Of a DNA stretch of 19,177 nt, positions 1-6,740 are shown one piece after another; the stretch's first letter is position 1, and every line of letters begins with the position of its first letter. The translations under genes were made by a program, and so were the position numbers. Source of the stretch: GYS-P2D sp964414425 (lineage in GTDB: Bacteria > Bacteroidota > Bacteroidia > Chitinophagales > Saprospiraceae); NCBI GenBank assembly GCA_964414425.1, contig CAYPWL010000053.1:1-19177 (forward strand), given 5' to 3'. The notes below the pieces were generated by a model. The model saw nothing but the letters and a program-made list of their open reading frames with translations, was not told the origin of the DNA and did no database searches.

Positions 1-22
1 GATTAGACCAAATATGAATCTA

Positions 23-910
23 CTATCCTATTATCGCTCGCAGTGCCCTCTCTAAGTACTTGTAGTTATCACTCGACATCGGGCTGAGTGGCAGCCTCAC
101 CTCATTAGTACAGAATCCTAAAATCTCCATGGCAGTCTTTATCCCCACTGGGTTCCCCTCGATATACAACCACTTGTGTAGATCGTAGACAAGGTTATTG
201 AGTTCGCGAGCTTTTTCATAATCTCCCGCTAAGCCACACTTAATCAATTCAGAAAATTGACTTGGTAGTGCGTTACCGATTACAGAGATCACGCCGTGCC
301 CCCCAACTGACAACATCGGGATCACCACTTCGTCATCACCCGATGTTACAAAAAAGTCTTCAGGCATATTTTTAATAATCCGTGTAGTCTGGATGAGATC
401 TCCTGTCGCTTCTTTGATCCCAACGAACTTCTTACTGGCATTGGCTAATCGTACTGTTGTCGTCCATTCCATGTTAGACATAGTTCGACCTGGGACATTA
501 TAGAGTATGATGGGTACTGGTGATACCTCCTCCAATGCCATGTAGTGACGATATATCCCCTCCTGAGACGGCTTGACATATGCAGGGCTTGAAGACAGTA
601 TTGCATCAATCCCGTCGAAGTCAAATTGGCTGATGCTCTTGGCAATTTCGAGCGTATTATTACCTGCGAAGTTTCCCGCTACTATCGGCACTCTACCTTC
701 GACAGTATCAATAGTGTGCGTTAATATATTCCTCGCTTCTTCAGCATTGAGTGTGGCGGTCTCCCCTGTGGATCCTAATACAACTAAATAATCCACCCCT
801 CCATGCAATATATGGTTGATCACACGTGTCAGTGCACTGTAATCAACCTCTCCATTTTTGAATGGCGTTATTACGGCAACTCCTGTTCCTACGTACTGTT
901 GATACTTCAT
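23..910 (-). CDS. dapA: 4-hydroxy-tetrahydrodipicolinate synthase
   Basis: Cytoplasmic enzyme that condenses pyruvate with aspartate semialdehyde, the first committed step of the diaminopimelate/lysine pathway. The 295-residue length is typical for this TIM-barrel family. Visible landmarks are the N-terminal GTGVAVITPF, the GSTGE motif at residues 46-50 (Thr48), SPAY with Tyr111, YNVPGRT with Tyr137, and GIKEATGD with Lys166, the Schiff-base lysine. These are the expected catalytic residues, so the enzyme looks intact. Its ATG shares one base with the TAA of the upstream DUF6913 gene (a TAATG junction), so translation is probably coupled and dapA is the last visible gene of an accA - DUF6913 - dapA unit. 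Identification is firm from family knowledge. Confidence 0.97.
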   Translation of the reverse strand: MKYQQYVGTGVAVITPFKNGEVDYSALTRVINHILHGGVDYLVVLGSTGETATLNAEEARNILTHTIDTVEGRVPIVAGNFAGNNTLEIAKSISQFDFDGIDAILSSSPAYVKPSQEGIYRHYMALEEVSPVPIILYNVPGRTMSNMEWTTTVRLANASKKFVGIKEATGDLIQTTRIIKNMPEDFFVTSGDDEVVIPMLSVGGHGVISVIGNALPSQFSELIKCGLAGDYEKARELNNLVYDLHKWLYIEGNPVGIKTAMEILGFCTNEVRLPLSPMSSDNYKYLERALRAIIG

Positions 911-1437
911 TACTTAAATATATTAATCAACTGATCATACAACTTGATGCATAAGACATCGAGCACCTCCCTTGCAGAACTATCCGCGGACAAACAGAAC
1001 TGAGCATTTCCATCCATCTGACCGTCAAATACAACAGCGGCCTTCAAAAGACTATTAGAGGAGGCAAAAAGATAATCCATAGATCTATTATGATGTCGAT
1101 CGACCTTTACAATTAAGTCATATTTATTCTGGAGCCATTTGACTAAGAATTCTTGCCTTGGCACGCCTGACCACTTAAAACATTGAGGATCTACACATTC
1201 TACTACTGAGTCCTCTTCATCAATAGTAGTCGATGATATATAGAAGCCTTTCGCATTTACTCCTTTTTTGGCCAACTGTTCTACAGATCTTGCCAGTTGT
1301 TGTTTGTCAAATGATAACTCATCTGTCAGGATCAACATCGTCGATACGCTATTGATTTTGGGTTCGATATGCACTCCGTCTACAGAAATCTTTAAGTACT
1401 CCCTATTAAAGAAGTATCTCTTGACTGCTCTAACCAT
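910..1437 (-). CDS. DUF6913-type hypothetical protein
   Basis: 175-residue soluble protein without signal peptide or membrane segment. It resembles the Bacteroidota-restricted DUF6913 family, which I recall being commonly found next to dapA; no function is established. The sequence has an alternating alpha/beta look: a strand near residues 33-40 (TMLILTDEL), an amphipathic helix, a YDLIVKVD strand and a final helix ending LINIFK. I chose ATG at 1437, because the only earlier start is a TTG directly in front of it. The stop overlaps the dapA start by one base, and accA ends 13 bases upstream, so the gene sits inside an operon. The pairing suggests a role linked to dapA or simple co-expression, which is inference. 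Family assignment is from recollection of sequence character, not a search. Confidence 0.75.
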   Translation of the reverse strand: MVRAVKRYFFNREYLKISVDGVHIEPKINSVSTMLILTDELSFDKQQLARSVEQLAKKGVNAKGFYISSTTIDEEDSVVECVDPQCFKWSGVPRQEFLVKWLQNKYDLIVKVDRHHNRSMDYLFASSNSLLKAAVVFDGQMDGNAQFCLSADSSAREVLDVLCIKLYDQLINIFK

Positions 1438-1450
1438 CAATTCTCAGCTC

Positions 1451-2404
1451 TCACTTATTGACAAATTGACCCATCGCATCATACTTCGTAAGCCTACCCT
1501 GGATTAACTTGTCAGGTTTGATCTGAGTCAATTCGGCAAGCTCTGTTTTGATGTGTTTCTTGAGTGCCTTGGCCATTTTTTCTGGGTCAGAGTGTGCTCC
1601 GCCTACTGGTTCAGGCACAATACCGTCTATCAAGCCGAAGTCAAGCATATGATCCGAAGTCAACTTTAATGATTCAGCCGCTTGCTCTTTGTAATCCCAA
1701 GTCCTCCATAATATGGATGAACATGATTCGGGCGAAATCACTGTATACCAGGTATACTCCAACATGAATATGCGATCCCCCAAGCCGATACCTAATGCGC
1801 CACCTGAAGCGCCCTCTCCTATGATGTAGCATAAGATTGGGACAGTCAGTTGCGCCATTTCCATGAGGTTCTGCGCTATAGCCTCTGCTTGACCACGTTC
1901 CTCAGCTTCGATGCCTGGATACGCACCTGGCGTATCTATAAAACAAACTACAGGAATATTAAACTTCTCAGCTGTCTTCATAAGACGGAGGGCCTTACGA
2001 TAACCCTCAGGATTAGCCATACCGAAATTACGGTATTGACGCATCTTAGTATTCACCCCTTTTTGGTGTCCGATTAGCATTACGGTCTGTCCATCGATTG
2101 AACCCAGTCCTCCGACGATTGCCTTATCGTCACCAAACTTCCTGTCTCCATGGAGTTCAGTGAATTTTTTACAGATCTGGTTTATATAATAGAGGGTATA
2201 TGGTCGTGCAGGGTGTCTCGACAATTGGACTTTCTGCCACGGCGTCAAGTCAGTAAATACCTCTTTTTTCTTTTTACGGATATGAGCGTTTAGCTCTTTT
2301 ATCTTATCGGTTACATCGATATCACCTTCGCTCTCCAACTTTTTGATAGTCTCAAGCTGTTCATAAAGGCTCTCCAATGGTTGTTCAAAATCAAGAAATA
2401 CCAT
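1451..2404 (-). CDS. accA: Acetyl-CoA carboxylase carboxyltransferase subunit alpha
   Basis: Alpha subunit of the carboxyltransferase half of acetyl-CoA carboxylase. With AccD it moves CO2 from biotin on AccB to acetyl-CoA, giving malonyl-CoA for fatty-acid synthesis. The 317-residue length is normal for the family. An N-terminal helical region (residues 1-45, rich in Glu and Lys) precedes the crotonase-fold domain. Recognisable blocks are LSRHPARPYT, the region with FIDTPGAYPG, GEGASGGALGIG with its oxyanion-type glycines, and SPESCSSILW. No zinc-finger segment is present, as expected since that belongs to AccD. The gene is first of the accA - DUF6913 - dapA series; accD is not in the window. 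A weak promoter-like TATATTTA lies on the same strand at 2429-2436. Confidence 0.97.
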   Translation of the reverse strand: MVFLDFEQPLESLYEQLETIKKLESEGDIDVTDKIKELNAHIRKKKKEVFTDLTPWQKVQLSRHPARPYTLYYINQICKKFTELHGDRKFGDDKAIVGGLGSIDGQTVMLIGHQKGVNTKMRQYRNFGMANPEGYRKALRLMKTAEKFNIPVVCFIDTPGAYPGIEAEERGQAEAIAQNLMEMAQLTVPILCYIIGEGASGGALGIGLGDRIFMLEYTWYTVISPESCSSILWRTWDYKEQAAESLKLTSDHMLDFGLIDGIVPEPVGGAHSDPEKMAKALKKHIKTELAELTQIKPDKLIQGRLTKYDAMGQFVNK

Positions 2405-2428
2405 AATCTCTTAGTTCTTACAGAAACG

Positions 2429-2436
2429 TAAATATA
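2429..2436 (-). promoter_or_regulatory. Weak candidate -7 element for accA operon
   Basis: Read on the minus strand this is TATATTTA, one base off the Bacteroidota TAnnTTTG -7 box, 24 bases upstream of the accA ATG. I see no convincing -33 TTTG. A transcript from here would have a leader of roughly 15-20 bases. Position is the only support. Confidence 0.25.
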
Positions 2437-2573
2437 GACCTTAGCTACCCAACCGTAGTACAATATATTAGGAATTGAAGTATTAAAGAATTCTGCATAT
2501 CTACATAACTGATCCTTTGACTATTACGACCAAAGAAAATCATATGTTGATTATTTATATGTAAATTTATTTG

Positions 2574-2581
2574 TATATTTG
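2574..2581 (+). promoter_or_regulatory. Candidate -7 element for the IPTL-CTERM gene
   Basis: TATATTTG is an exact match to the Bacteroidota TAnnTTTG -7 consensus, in an AT-rich stretch about 120 bases before the first start codon of the downstream gene. The nearest upstream TTG (2547-2549) is 24 bases away, a long spacing. If used, the leader would be about 115 bases and would contain a 19-codon open frame (2589-2648) and a small hairpin (2687-2702) touching the first ATG. Confidence 0.35.
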
Positions 2582-2686
2582 AATATTGATGAAAACGCCC
2601 GTTGACCATAATAGTCATTCTGACTGTTGTGCCTCCTATATGTTTTAGGCTTTGGAAATTTTCAACATAGACTGAGAAGTCGACCT

Positions 2687-2702
2687 GTGTCCTTTTTGAC
2701 AC
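2687..2702 (+). other. Small hairpin touching the 2704 start codon
   Basis: GTGTC (2687-2691) and GACAC (2698-2702) can pair around a CTTTTT loop, ending one base before the ATG at 2704. It would cover the ribosome-binding region of that ATG but leave the in-frame ATGs at 2716 and 2719 more open. The five-pair stem is weak and may be chance. Confidence 0.25.
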
Positions 2703-2703
2703 G

Positions 2704-3795
2704 ATGAAAACGTACATGATGAAAACGAAAAATTTACAAAGACTAGCAGGTCTGCTGTTAGTGGTCAGCTCACTGTGCTATGGTGCTAATGCACAAAGCA
2801 CGATCACTATTACAACTGACCAATCCAACGGCAATTTAGTTTCAATTCCTTGCGGTGGGTATTATACCTCATTACTTCAATTCGAAGATTTTAATGACGG
2901 TGTAAGCACCAAGCAAGACACTTGGACCATTACTAATGACGGTGCTGTGCCTGTATCACTTCAGTTGCCGCTCACTCTTAGCTCCAGCTCGTCGCCCAAT
3001 CTAACGATTACGAGTCAACCTCGACAGACTTTGGCGGCAGGTGAATCTACAACATTTACTACAGCATACCAATTCAGTTTTGGCACTAATGATATAGGAT
3101 TCATAGCCATTAATACAGCTGGAGATCCAGATAATAATTGTGGTTTCTTACTACGAGGTATGATTGAGACCGTATCTCTATGTCAGTGCTACTGTACAGA
3201 TAATGAACTTCAAGAAATCTGCCCCGTTGGAATCGACGGATTTGTTGCCGGCATTAATGTTGATGACAATTTATGTGAAAATAATTCTGACGATTTTAGT
3301 TGCAGTTCTGTCCAACTGATCACCTCATGTGATTGTAATAATGTCTTGACAACAGAGACCTCAGAACTATATGTGGACACTATGAGGATTTTGGGTTTGC
3401 CTGGTACAGATATAATGGTGTCGGACAATGTTGAATCAACAGAATTTTCTTTCCTCAATAGAAATGGTGCCTCGATAAGAAGAGGGACAAGTTTAGGACA
3501 GATAAATTCAAGAGGTTTTGTTGATATTCCAATATTTCGGCGACCTACCACTTCAATCAATGTGACGCTTAATGGGGTCAACTTTAGAAGTGAGACTTCT
3601 TGTCCATTAGTTGCCGATTGTGCTACGATCGAAGACAATTCAAGCGCTATAACTCCTGAAGCAAATATGGAAACTATTCCGACACTATCGGAGTGGTCTG
3701 TATTTTTATTGGGGCTGATTCTCTTGATTATCAGTGTTGTTGCTCTGCGCACATCATTAATAATTGATCGTAGGGATAAAAAACTAAAGCTTTAA
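2704..3795 (+). CDS. Secreted IPTL-CTERM sorting-domain protein with an ASH-like domain
   Basis: Exported protein of about 363 residues. A signal peptide (positive KTKNLQR, hydrophobic residues 14-25, likely cleavage after GANA at residue 30) is followed by a beta-rich region. Residues about 35-160 resemble a 'choice-of-anchor D'/HYDIN (ASH) immunoglobulin-like domain: WTITNDG, a later LTITSQP, LAAGESTTFT and a closing LRGM. A cysteine-rich stretch follows (CQCYC near residue 160, CSS and CDC later), probably disulfide-bonded. The C-terminus is a tripartite sorting signal: IPTLSEW at 325-331, an 18-residue hydrophobic helix, then a basic tail ending RRDKKLKL. Such signals are known to direct processing and anchoring by a membrane sorting enzyme; none is encoded here. 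In-frame ATGs occur at 2704, 2716 and 2719; the later pair gives a more usual signal peptide. Function is unknown; a surface or adhesion role is a guess. Confidence 0.85.
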   Translation: MKTYMMKTKNLQRLAGLLLVVSSLCYGANAQSTITITTDQSNGNLVSIPCGGYYTSLLQFEDFNDGVSTKQDTWTITNDGAVPVSLQLPLTLSSSSSPNLTITSQPRQTLAAGESTTFTTAYQFSFGTNDIGFIAINTAGDPDNNCGFLLRGMIETVSLCQCYCTDNELQEICPVGIDGFVAGINVDDNLCENNSDDFSCSSVQLITSCDCNNVLTTETSELYVDTMRILGLPGTDIMVSDNVESTEFSFLNRNGASIRRGTSLGQINSRGFVDIPIFRRPTTSINVTLNGVNFRSETSCPLVADCATIEDNSSAITPEANMETIPTLSEWSVFLLGLILLIISVVALRTSLIIDRRDKKLKL

Positions 3796-3826
3796 TTGCA
3801 CCATATATAAATAGTTGCTAATATTG
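3796..3826 (+). promoter_or_regulatory. Candidate promoter for tRNA-Asp
   Basis: TTG at 3796-3798, a 20-base spacer, then TAATATTG at 3819-3826. This is one base off the TAnnTTTG -7 box with near-ideal spacing. Transcription would begin about 20 bases before the tRNA and immediately after the stop codon of the IPTL-CTERM gene. Sequence match only. Confidence 0.4.
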
Positions 3827-3854
3827 CACACTCTTTGAAGAAAGGAAAGAGTTA

Positions 3855-3928
3855 GGTCTGGTAGTTCAGTTGGTTAGAATACCTGCCTGTCACGCAGGGG
3901 GTCGCGGGTTCGAGTCCCGTCCAGACCG
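3855..3928 (+). tRNA. tRNA-Asp (anticodon GTC)
   Basis: A complete 74-base cloverleaf. The acceptor stem GGTCTGG pairs with CCAGACC (3921-3927), and the discriminator base is G3928, the usual Asp identity base. The D-stem GTTC/GAAT closes a nine-base loop. The anticodon stem CCTGC/GCAGG holds loop CTGTCAC with anticodon GTC at 3889-3891. The variable loop has five bases, and the T-stem GCGGG/CCCGT holds TTCGAGT. CCA is not encoded and must be added after transcription. The gene stands alone and is followed directly by a strong terminator. Confidence 0.98.
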
Positions 3929-3930
3929 CG

Positions 3931-3963
3931 AAAAGCCTTCATCGTTTAGATGAGGGCTTTTTC
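3931..3963 (+). terminator. Intrinsic terminator after tRNA-Asp
   Basis: A 13-pair stem (3931-3943 with 3949-3961, one G-T wobble) around the loop GTTTA, ending in a T run. The stem starts with AAAAGCC and ends GGCTTTT, the classic form that can also work on the other strand. It lies three bases past the tRNA 3' end. Confidence 0.93.
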
Positions 3964-3964
3964 A

Positions 3965-4201
3965 TTTTATATGGACCTTCAAATGCTAACTCACTCGTAG
4001 TTAGTACAATGATAAATCAGAAATAAATGAAATTGATTATGCTGTTACCAAGCTAAGTTTTAATAGCTATGGATCATAATTATGATATCTGGCAATAGCT
4101 TATCACATAACGTCATAGAGAGATCTTACTCCACTAAAATAGGCTGGACGATTTTGGGGATAAATAACTTTCAGATTAGAATCGCAGGCCTCCAAGGGTA
4201 C
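3965..4201. other. Intergenic stretch with one perfect palindrome
   Basis: No gene or RNA is recognisable between the tRNA terminator and the small membrane-protein gene. The only structure I see is a perfect 14-base palindrome at 4073-4086 (ATCATAA and its complement), with the word AATAGCT on both sides (about 4060 and 4095). The region is AT-rich. Confidence 0.5.
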
Positions 4202-4414
4202 TCAATTGCTTTGTGTCTCTATAGTATTTATCCTGTTCTTTTGCATTAAAATGCCAAGAACACCAGCAGTAATTATACTCATAGATCCTAATGAAGCTAT
4301 ATATGCTGCATACAGCCTCCATCCTGTCACACCTTCTATCAATATTAGACAACTCGCTTTATACAGAAAGAACCCAAAAACTAAAAATGGAATAGATGAT
4401 TTTAAATATTTCAT
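4202..4414 (-). CDS. Small two-helix membrane protein, unknown function
   Basis: 70 residues from ATG at 4414; an upstream TTG at 4423 would add three. I do not recognise a family. The N-terminus is short and basic (MKYLKSS). It is followed by a hydrophobic helix at about residues 8-25, a short turn with GVTGWRLY, a second helix at about 33-56 rich in small residues (IASLGSMSIITAGVLGILM), and a polar tail (QKNRINTIETQSN). The arrangement fits a small inner-membrane protein. The opposite strand is also open here (4206-4433), but this strand gives the membrane-like composition and has an exact TAnnTTTG box (4463-4470) at a sensible distance upstream. Probably real; function unknown. Confidence 0.55.
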   Translation of the reverse strand: MKYLKSSIPFLVFGFFLYKASCLILIEGVTGWRLYAAYIASLGSMSIITAGVLGILMQKNRINTIETQSN

Positions 4415-4462
4415 TTGGCCCAACTTAATATAACACTATCATTGACTATACTTAGCTCATTA

Positions 4463-4470
4463 CAAAAGTA
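4463..4470 (-). promoter_or_regulatory. Candidate -7 element for the small membrane-protein gene
   Basis: The minus strand reads TACTTTTG, an exact TAnnTTTG match, 48 bases before the ATG at 4414. It lies downstream of the SDR gene, so the small gene may have its own promoter. No good -33 element is visible: the nearest TTG is 26 bases upstream. Confidence 0.4.
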
Positions 4471-4520
4471 ATTGAAAATTCCTAAAGTAGCCTTACCAAC
4501 AGCACTCCACACAAACAGGC

Positions 4521-5300
4521 CTAAATAGACATGGCATTAAACCCACCATCGACTAACATCTCATGACCAGTGATAAATCTACCAGCCTTAGCAGAAGATA
4601 GTAGTAGTGTAGCTCCGATTAACTCTTCAGGTTCGCCAAATCTATTAGCTGGCGTCTTACTTAAGATCTGCTTGATGCGGGATTCGTTGAGGACTTTACG
4701 ATTTTGTTCTGCGGGGAAGAACCCTGGTACGAGCGTATTCACTCTTATCTCATTTTCCGCCCACTCTCTTGCCAAATTCTTGGAGAGGTTATGCACTGCT
4801 GCTTTACTGGCAGAATAGGTAAACACTCTCGATAATGGATTGAGCCCTGATATTGACCCTAAATTAATAATCGATCCAGGTCTTTCTGATTTAAGGAAGT
4901 AGTCACCAAACACCTGACAGGCTCTTACTGTACCCATGAAGTTTACATCCATAATGCGTCGAAGCTCCTCTTCTGGAATATCGACAAAAGGGGTGGCGGA
5001 GTTAACACCTGCACCATTAACAACAATATCTATGACACCGTACTGATCAAGTGTCTGTGCTATCACAGCCTCTATAGAATCACGTGAAGAGACATCTCCT
5101 GATAGAAATATACCCTCAGCGCCAGCTTCTTCTATTATAGATATCTTCTCTGCTCCTTTCTCGACGTTTCTGCCAACCACTACGGCACGAACTCCAGCTT
5201 TGGCAAGCCCGATAGCCATATGCCCGCAAAGCTCTCCAGTGCCGCCAAAAACAACGGCGACTTTGCCTTTTAAATCGAATAATGAATCTATATATGCCAT
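4521..5300 (-). CDS. SDR oxidoreductase, probable D-mannonate oxidoreductase (UxuB/YjmF type)
   Basis: 259-residue classical short-chain dehydrogenase. It has a nucleotide-binding glycine motif (GGTGELCG, residues 19-26), an acidic GDV at 68-70, VNGAG at 94-98, and catalytic Ser149, Tyr162 and Lys166 (YSASK). The C-terminus DGGF is typical of the family. The gene starts 22 bases after uxaC on the same strand, so the two probably form an operon. In hexuronate catabolism the step after UxaC is reduction of fructuronate to mannonate. Bacillus YjmF/UxuB is an SDR performing this step, unlike the long-chain enterobacterial UxuB. Context therefore makes NAD(P)H-dependent fructuronate reductase the best guess. 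Another sugar-acid or gluconate SDR remains possible; the fold is certain, the substrate inferred. Confidence 0.8.
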   Translation of the reverse strand: MAYIDSLFDLKGKVAVVFGGTGELCGHMAIGLAKAGVRAVVVGRNVEKGAEKISIIEEAGAEGIFLSGDVSSRDSIEAVIAQTLDQYGVIDIVVNGAGVNSATPFVDIPEEELRRIMDVNFMGTVRACQVFGDYFLKSERPGSIINLGSISGLNPLSRVFTYSASKAAVHNLSKNLAREWAENEIRVNTLVPGFFPAEQNRKVLNESRIKQILSKTPANRFGEPEELIGATLLLSSAKAGRFITGHEMLVDGGFNAMSI

Positions 5301-5322
5301 ATTATTTGATGTTCTATTCTAA

Positions 5323-6549
5323 TTAAATGTTGAGGTAGCGCTTGACGTTGTAGTATGATATATTCTTCGCTAACTCCATGAGCAGTGACTTGTCCATAGG
5401 CATCTCGCCAGAGTTAACTTTCTCCGCAAGGAAGCTACTGAGAATACGACGATAAAAATCATGCCTCACATAACTTGAGAATGATCGACTATCCGTCAGC
5501 ATCCCTATGTGTGCCCCCAGTGCTGATAATTGCATAGTTATGTTCAACTGTGCACGGATACCACTTACATGATCCAGATGCCACCATGCGGCACCGTATT
5601 GCACCTTGCCAGGAGTGGGCGCCTGCTGAAAGTTCTGTAGCGCACAGCATATCGCCTCTGATTCATTGGGATTGAGATTATAAACCACCGTCTTAGGCAA
5701 TTGATCCGTCTGGTCTAACTCATCCAAAAAATGAATCAATCGATCAGTCTGAGTCCAACTACCCATGGTATCAAAACCTGCATCAGAGCCAGTACGCTTA
5801 GTAAGTCTTGTGTTCACTCGACGCTCAGCTCCGAGATGCAACTGCATAACCCAATCCTTCTCATGATTCCATCGAGCAATTTCTATCAATGCTTGATACG
5901 CTGCACTTCCAGGATCAGGGATACAATTCAGACCATGATCAGACATGAGACATCCATTACTTGCAAAATATTCATGGCGCTCCTTAAGCGATGCTAAATC
6001 TATATCATCTGAGAGAAGATATTTGTCTGGCCTATAGGTTGGCACCACTGCTGTATTATAGTTCTCCCTGGCCAGGGCATTATGATCTGTAAGGTCATCA
6101 TATGGATCATCGGTGGTCCCGATCAGTTCTACATTAAACTGTCGTAGCAAACTACGGACCGAGATCGAAGTAGCAAGCTGTCGATTAGCTTCGTCCCAAA
6201 TCTCTCTGGCCGTGTCAGCATTAAGTAGTGTTGTAATCCCAAATATATCGGACAACTCCATATGCGCCCATTGATATACAGGATTCCCAATAGCCATCGG
6301 CAAAATGGTTGCAAAGGCTTCAAACTTATCATAGGCAGCACCATCCCCCGTAATCAGGCGCTCCTCTATCCCGCATCCTCTCATCAGTCTCCACTTATAA
6401 TGATCATGCTTAAGCCATAGCTCCCAGAGGTTCTCAAATTTATGATCACCAAGAATTTCTCCTGCTGGCAAATGGGTATGGTAATCAATGATGGGCAGAT
6501 CTTTGATAGACTCGTAGAGCTCTCTCGCTAAAGGATCATGAAGACGCAT
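5323..6549 (-). CDS. uxaC: Glucuronate isomerase, compact form
   Basis: Isomerises D-glucuronate to D-fructuronate and D-galacturonate to D-tagaturonate, the entry step of hexuronate breakdown. Family landmarks are clear: IIDYHTHLPAGEI near the N-terminus (metal-binding HxH), DHYKWR, GNPVYQWAH, GTTDDPYD, YRPDK, QLHLGAERR, GMLTDSRSF and YVRHDFYRRIL. I chose ATG at 6549 (408 residues). The start at 6585 would add a hydrophobic stretch unlike the family, and that codon lies upstream of the likely transcription start. The usual length is about 470. Compared from memory with the E. coli protein, this one lacks the first dozen residues and about 20-25 residues in each of two places: after YRPDK, and between the SDHGL and QLHLGA motifs. 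All catalytic blocks remain, so it is probably active. First gene of a two-gene operon with the SDR. Confidence 0.93.
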   Translation of the reverse strand: MRLHDPLARELYESIKDLPIIDYHTHLPAGEILGDHKFENLWELWLKHDHYKWRLMRGCGIEERLITGDGAAYDKFEAFATILPMAIGNPVYQWAHMELSDIFGITTLLNADTAREIWDEANRQLATSISVRSLLRQFNVELIGTTDDPYDDLTDHNALARENYNTAVVPTYRPDKYLLSDDIDLASLKERHEYFASNGCLMSDHGLNCIPDPGSAAYQALIEIARWNHEKDWVMQLHLGAERRVNTRLTKRTGSDAGFDTMGSWTQTDRLIHFLDELDQTDQLPKTVVYNLNPNESEAICCALQNFQQAPTPGKVQYGAAWWHLDHVSGIRAQLNITMQLSALGAHIGMLTDSRSFSSYVRHDFYRRILSSFLAEKVNSGEMPMDKSLLMELAKNISYYNVKRYLNI

Positions 6550-6570
6550 GCAGTACAGTATTAGAGTGAA

Positions 6571-6599
6571 TAAAGTTAGCTGCACAATATAACATCAAA
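6571..6599 (-). promoter_or_regulatory. Candidate promoter for the uxaC-SDR operon
   Basis: On the minus strand TTTG (6596-6599), a 17-base spacer and TAACTTTA (6571-6578) resemble the Bacteroidota -33/-7 pair, with one mismatch in the -7 box. Transcription would start near 6564, inside the extended reading frame but before ATG 6549, which supports that start codon. Confidence 0.45.
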
Positions 6600-6669
6600 C
6601 TTGCGACAAATTAATGTATCACTTAGACCACGACTCAGAAAATCTGGCGCGCCTCAATCTCATTAATAA

Positions 6670-6677
6670 TAAGTTTG
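6670..6677 (+). promoter_or_regulatory. Candidate -7 element for lpxB
   Basis: TAAGTTTG is an exact TAnnTTTG match. It overlaps the TTG at 6675 that would be the most upstream start of the lpxB frame, so that start is unlikely to be transcribed and the ATGs at 6741 or 6756 are preferred. The leader would be about 55-70 bases. No clear -33 box. Confidence 0.4.
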
Positions 6678-6740
6678 GTCGTATTTTATTTTCTACATTC
6701 ACGCTGGCCATGTAGGTCTGTCAGGAATGACCCCTCTTGG

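Noticed and set aside
910..1440. TTG at 1440 as the start of the DUF6913 gene
   Set aside because: An ATG follows immediately at 1437 and is the simpler start.
2445..2717. Minus-strand 90-codon frame upstream of the IPTL-CTERM gene
   Set aside because: It covers the promoter region and start of the plus-strand gene, and its composition is not protein-like.
3210..3752. Long minus-strand frame (180 codons) inside the IPTL-CTERM gene
   Set aside because: The plus strand has a signal peptide, domain and sorting motif; the reverse frame is a by-product of its codon use.
3831..3851. CTCTTT/AAAGAG inverted repeat before the tRNA
   Set aside because: The six-pair, AT-rich stem has no following T run; it is too weak to call a terminator for the IPTL-CTERM gene.
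4206..4433. Plus-strand open frame opposite the small membrane-protein gene
   Set aside because: The minus-strand frame has a membrane-protein pattern, a basic start and a consensus promoter box; the plus frame is its shadow with no start signal.
6550..6585. Upstream start of uxaC adding 12 hydrophobic residues
   Set aside because: The codon lies upstream of the predicted transcription start, and the extension does not resemble UxaC N-termini; it is not a signal peptide for a cytoplasmic enzyme.
6675..6740. TTG start of lpxB adding 22 residues
   Set aside because: The codon lies within the TAAGTTTG promoter box and the extra residues are not LpxB-like.
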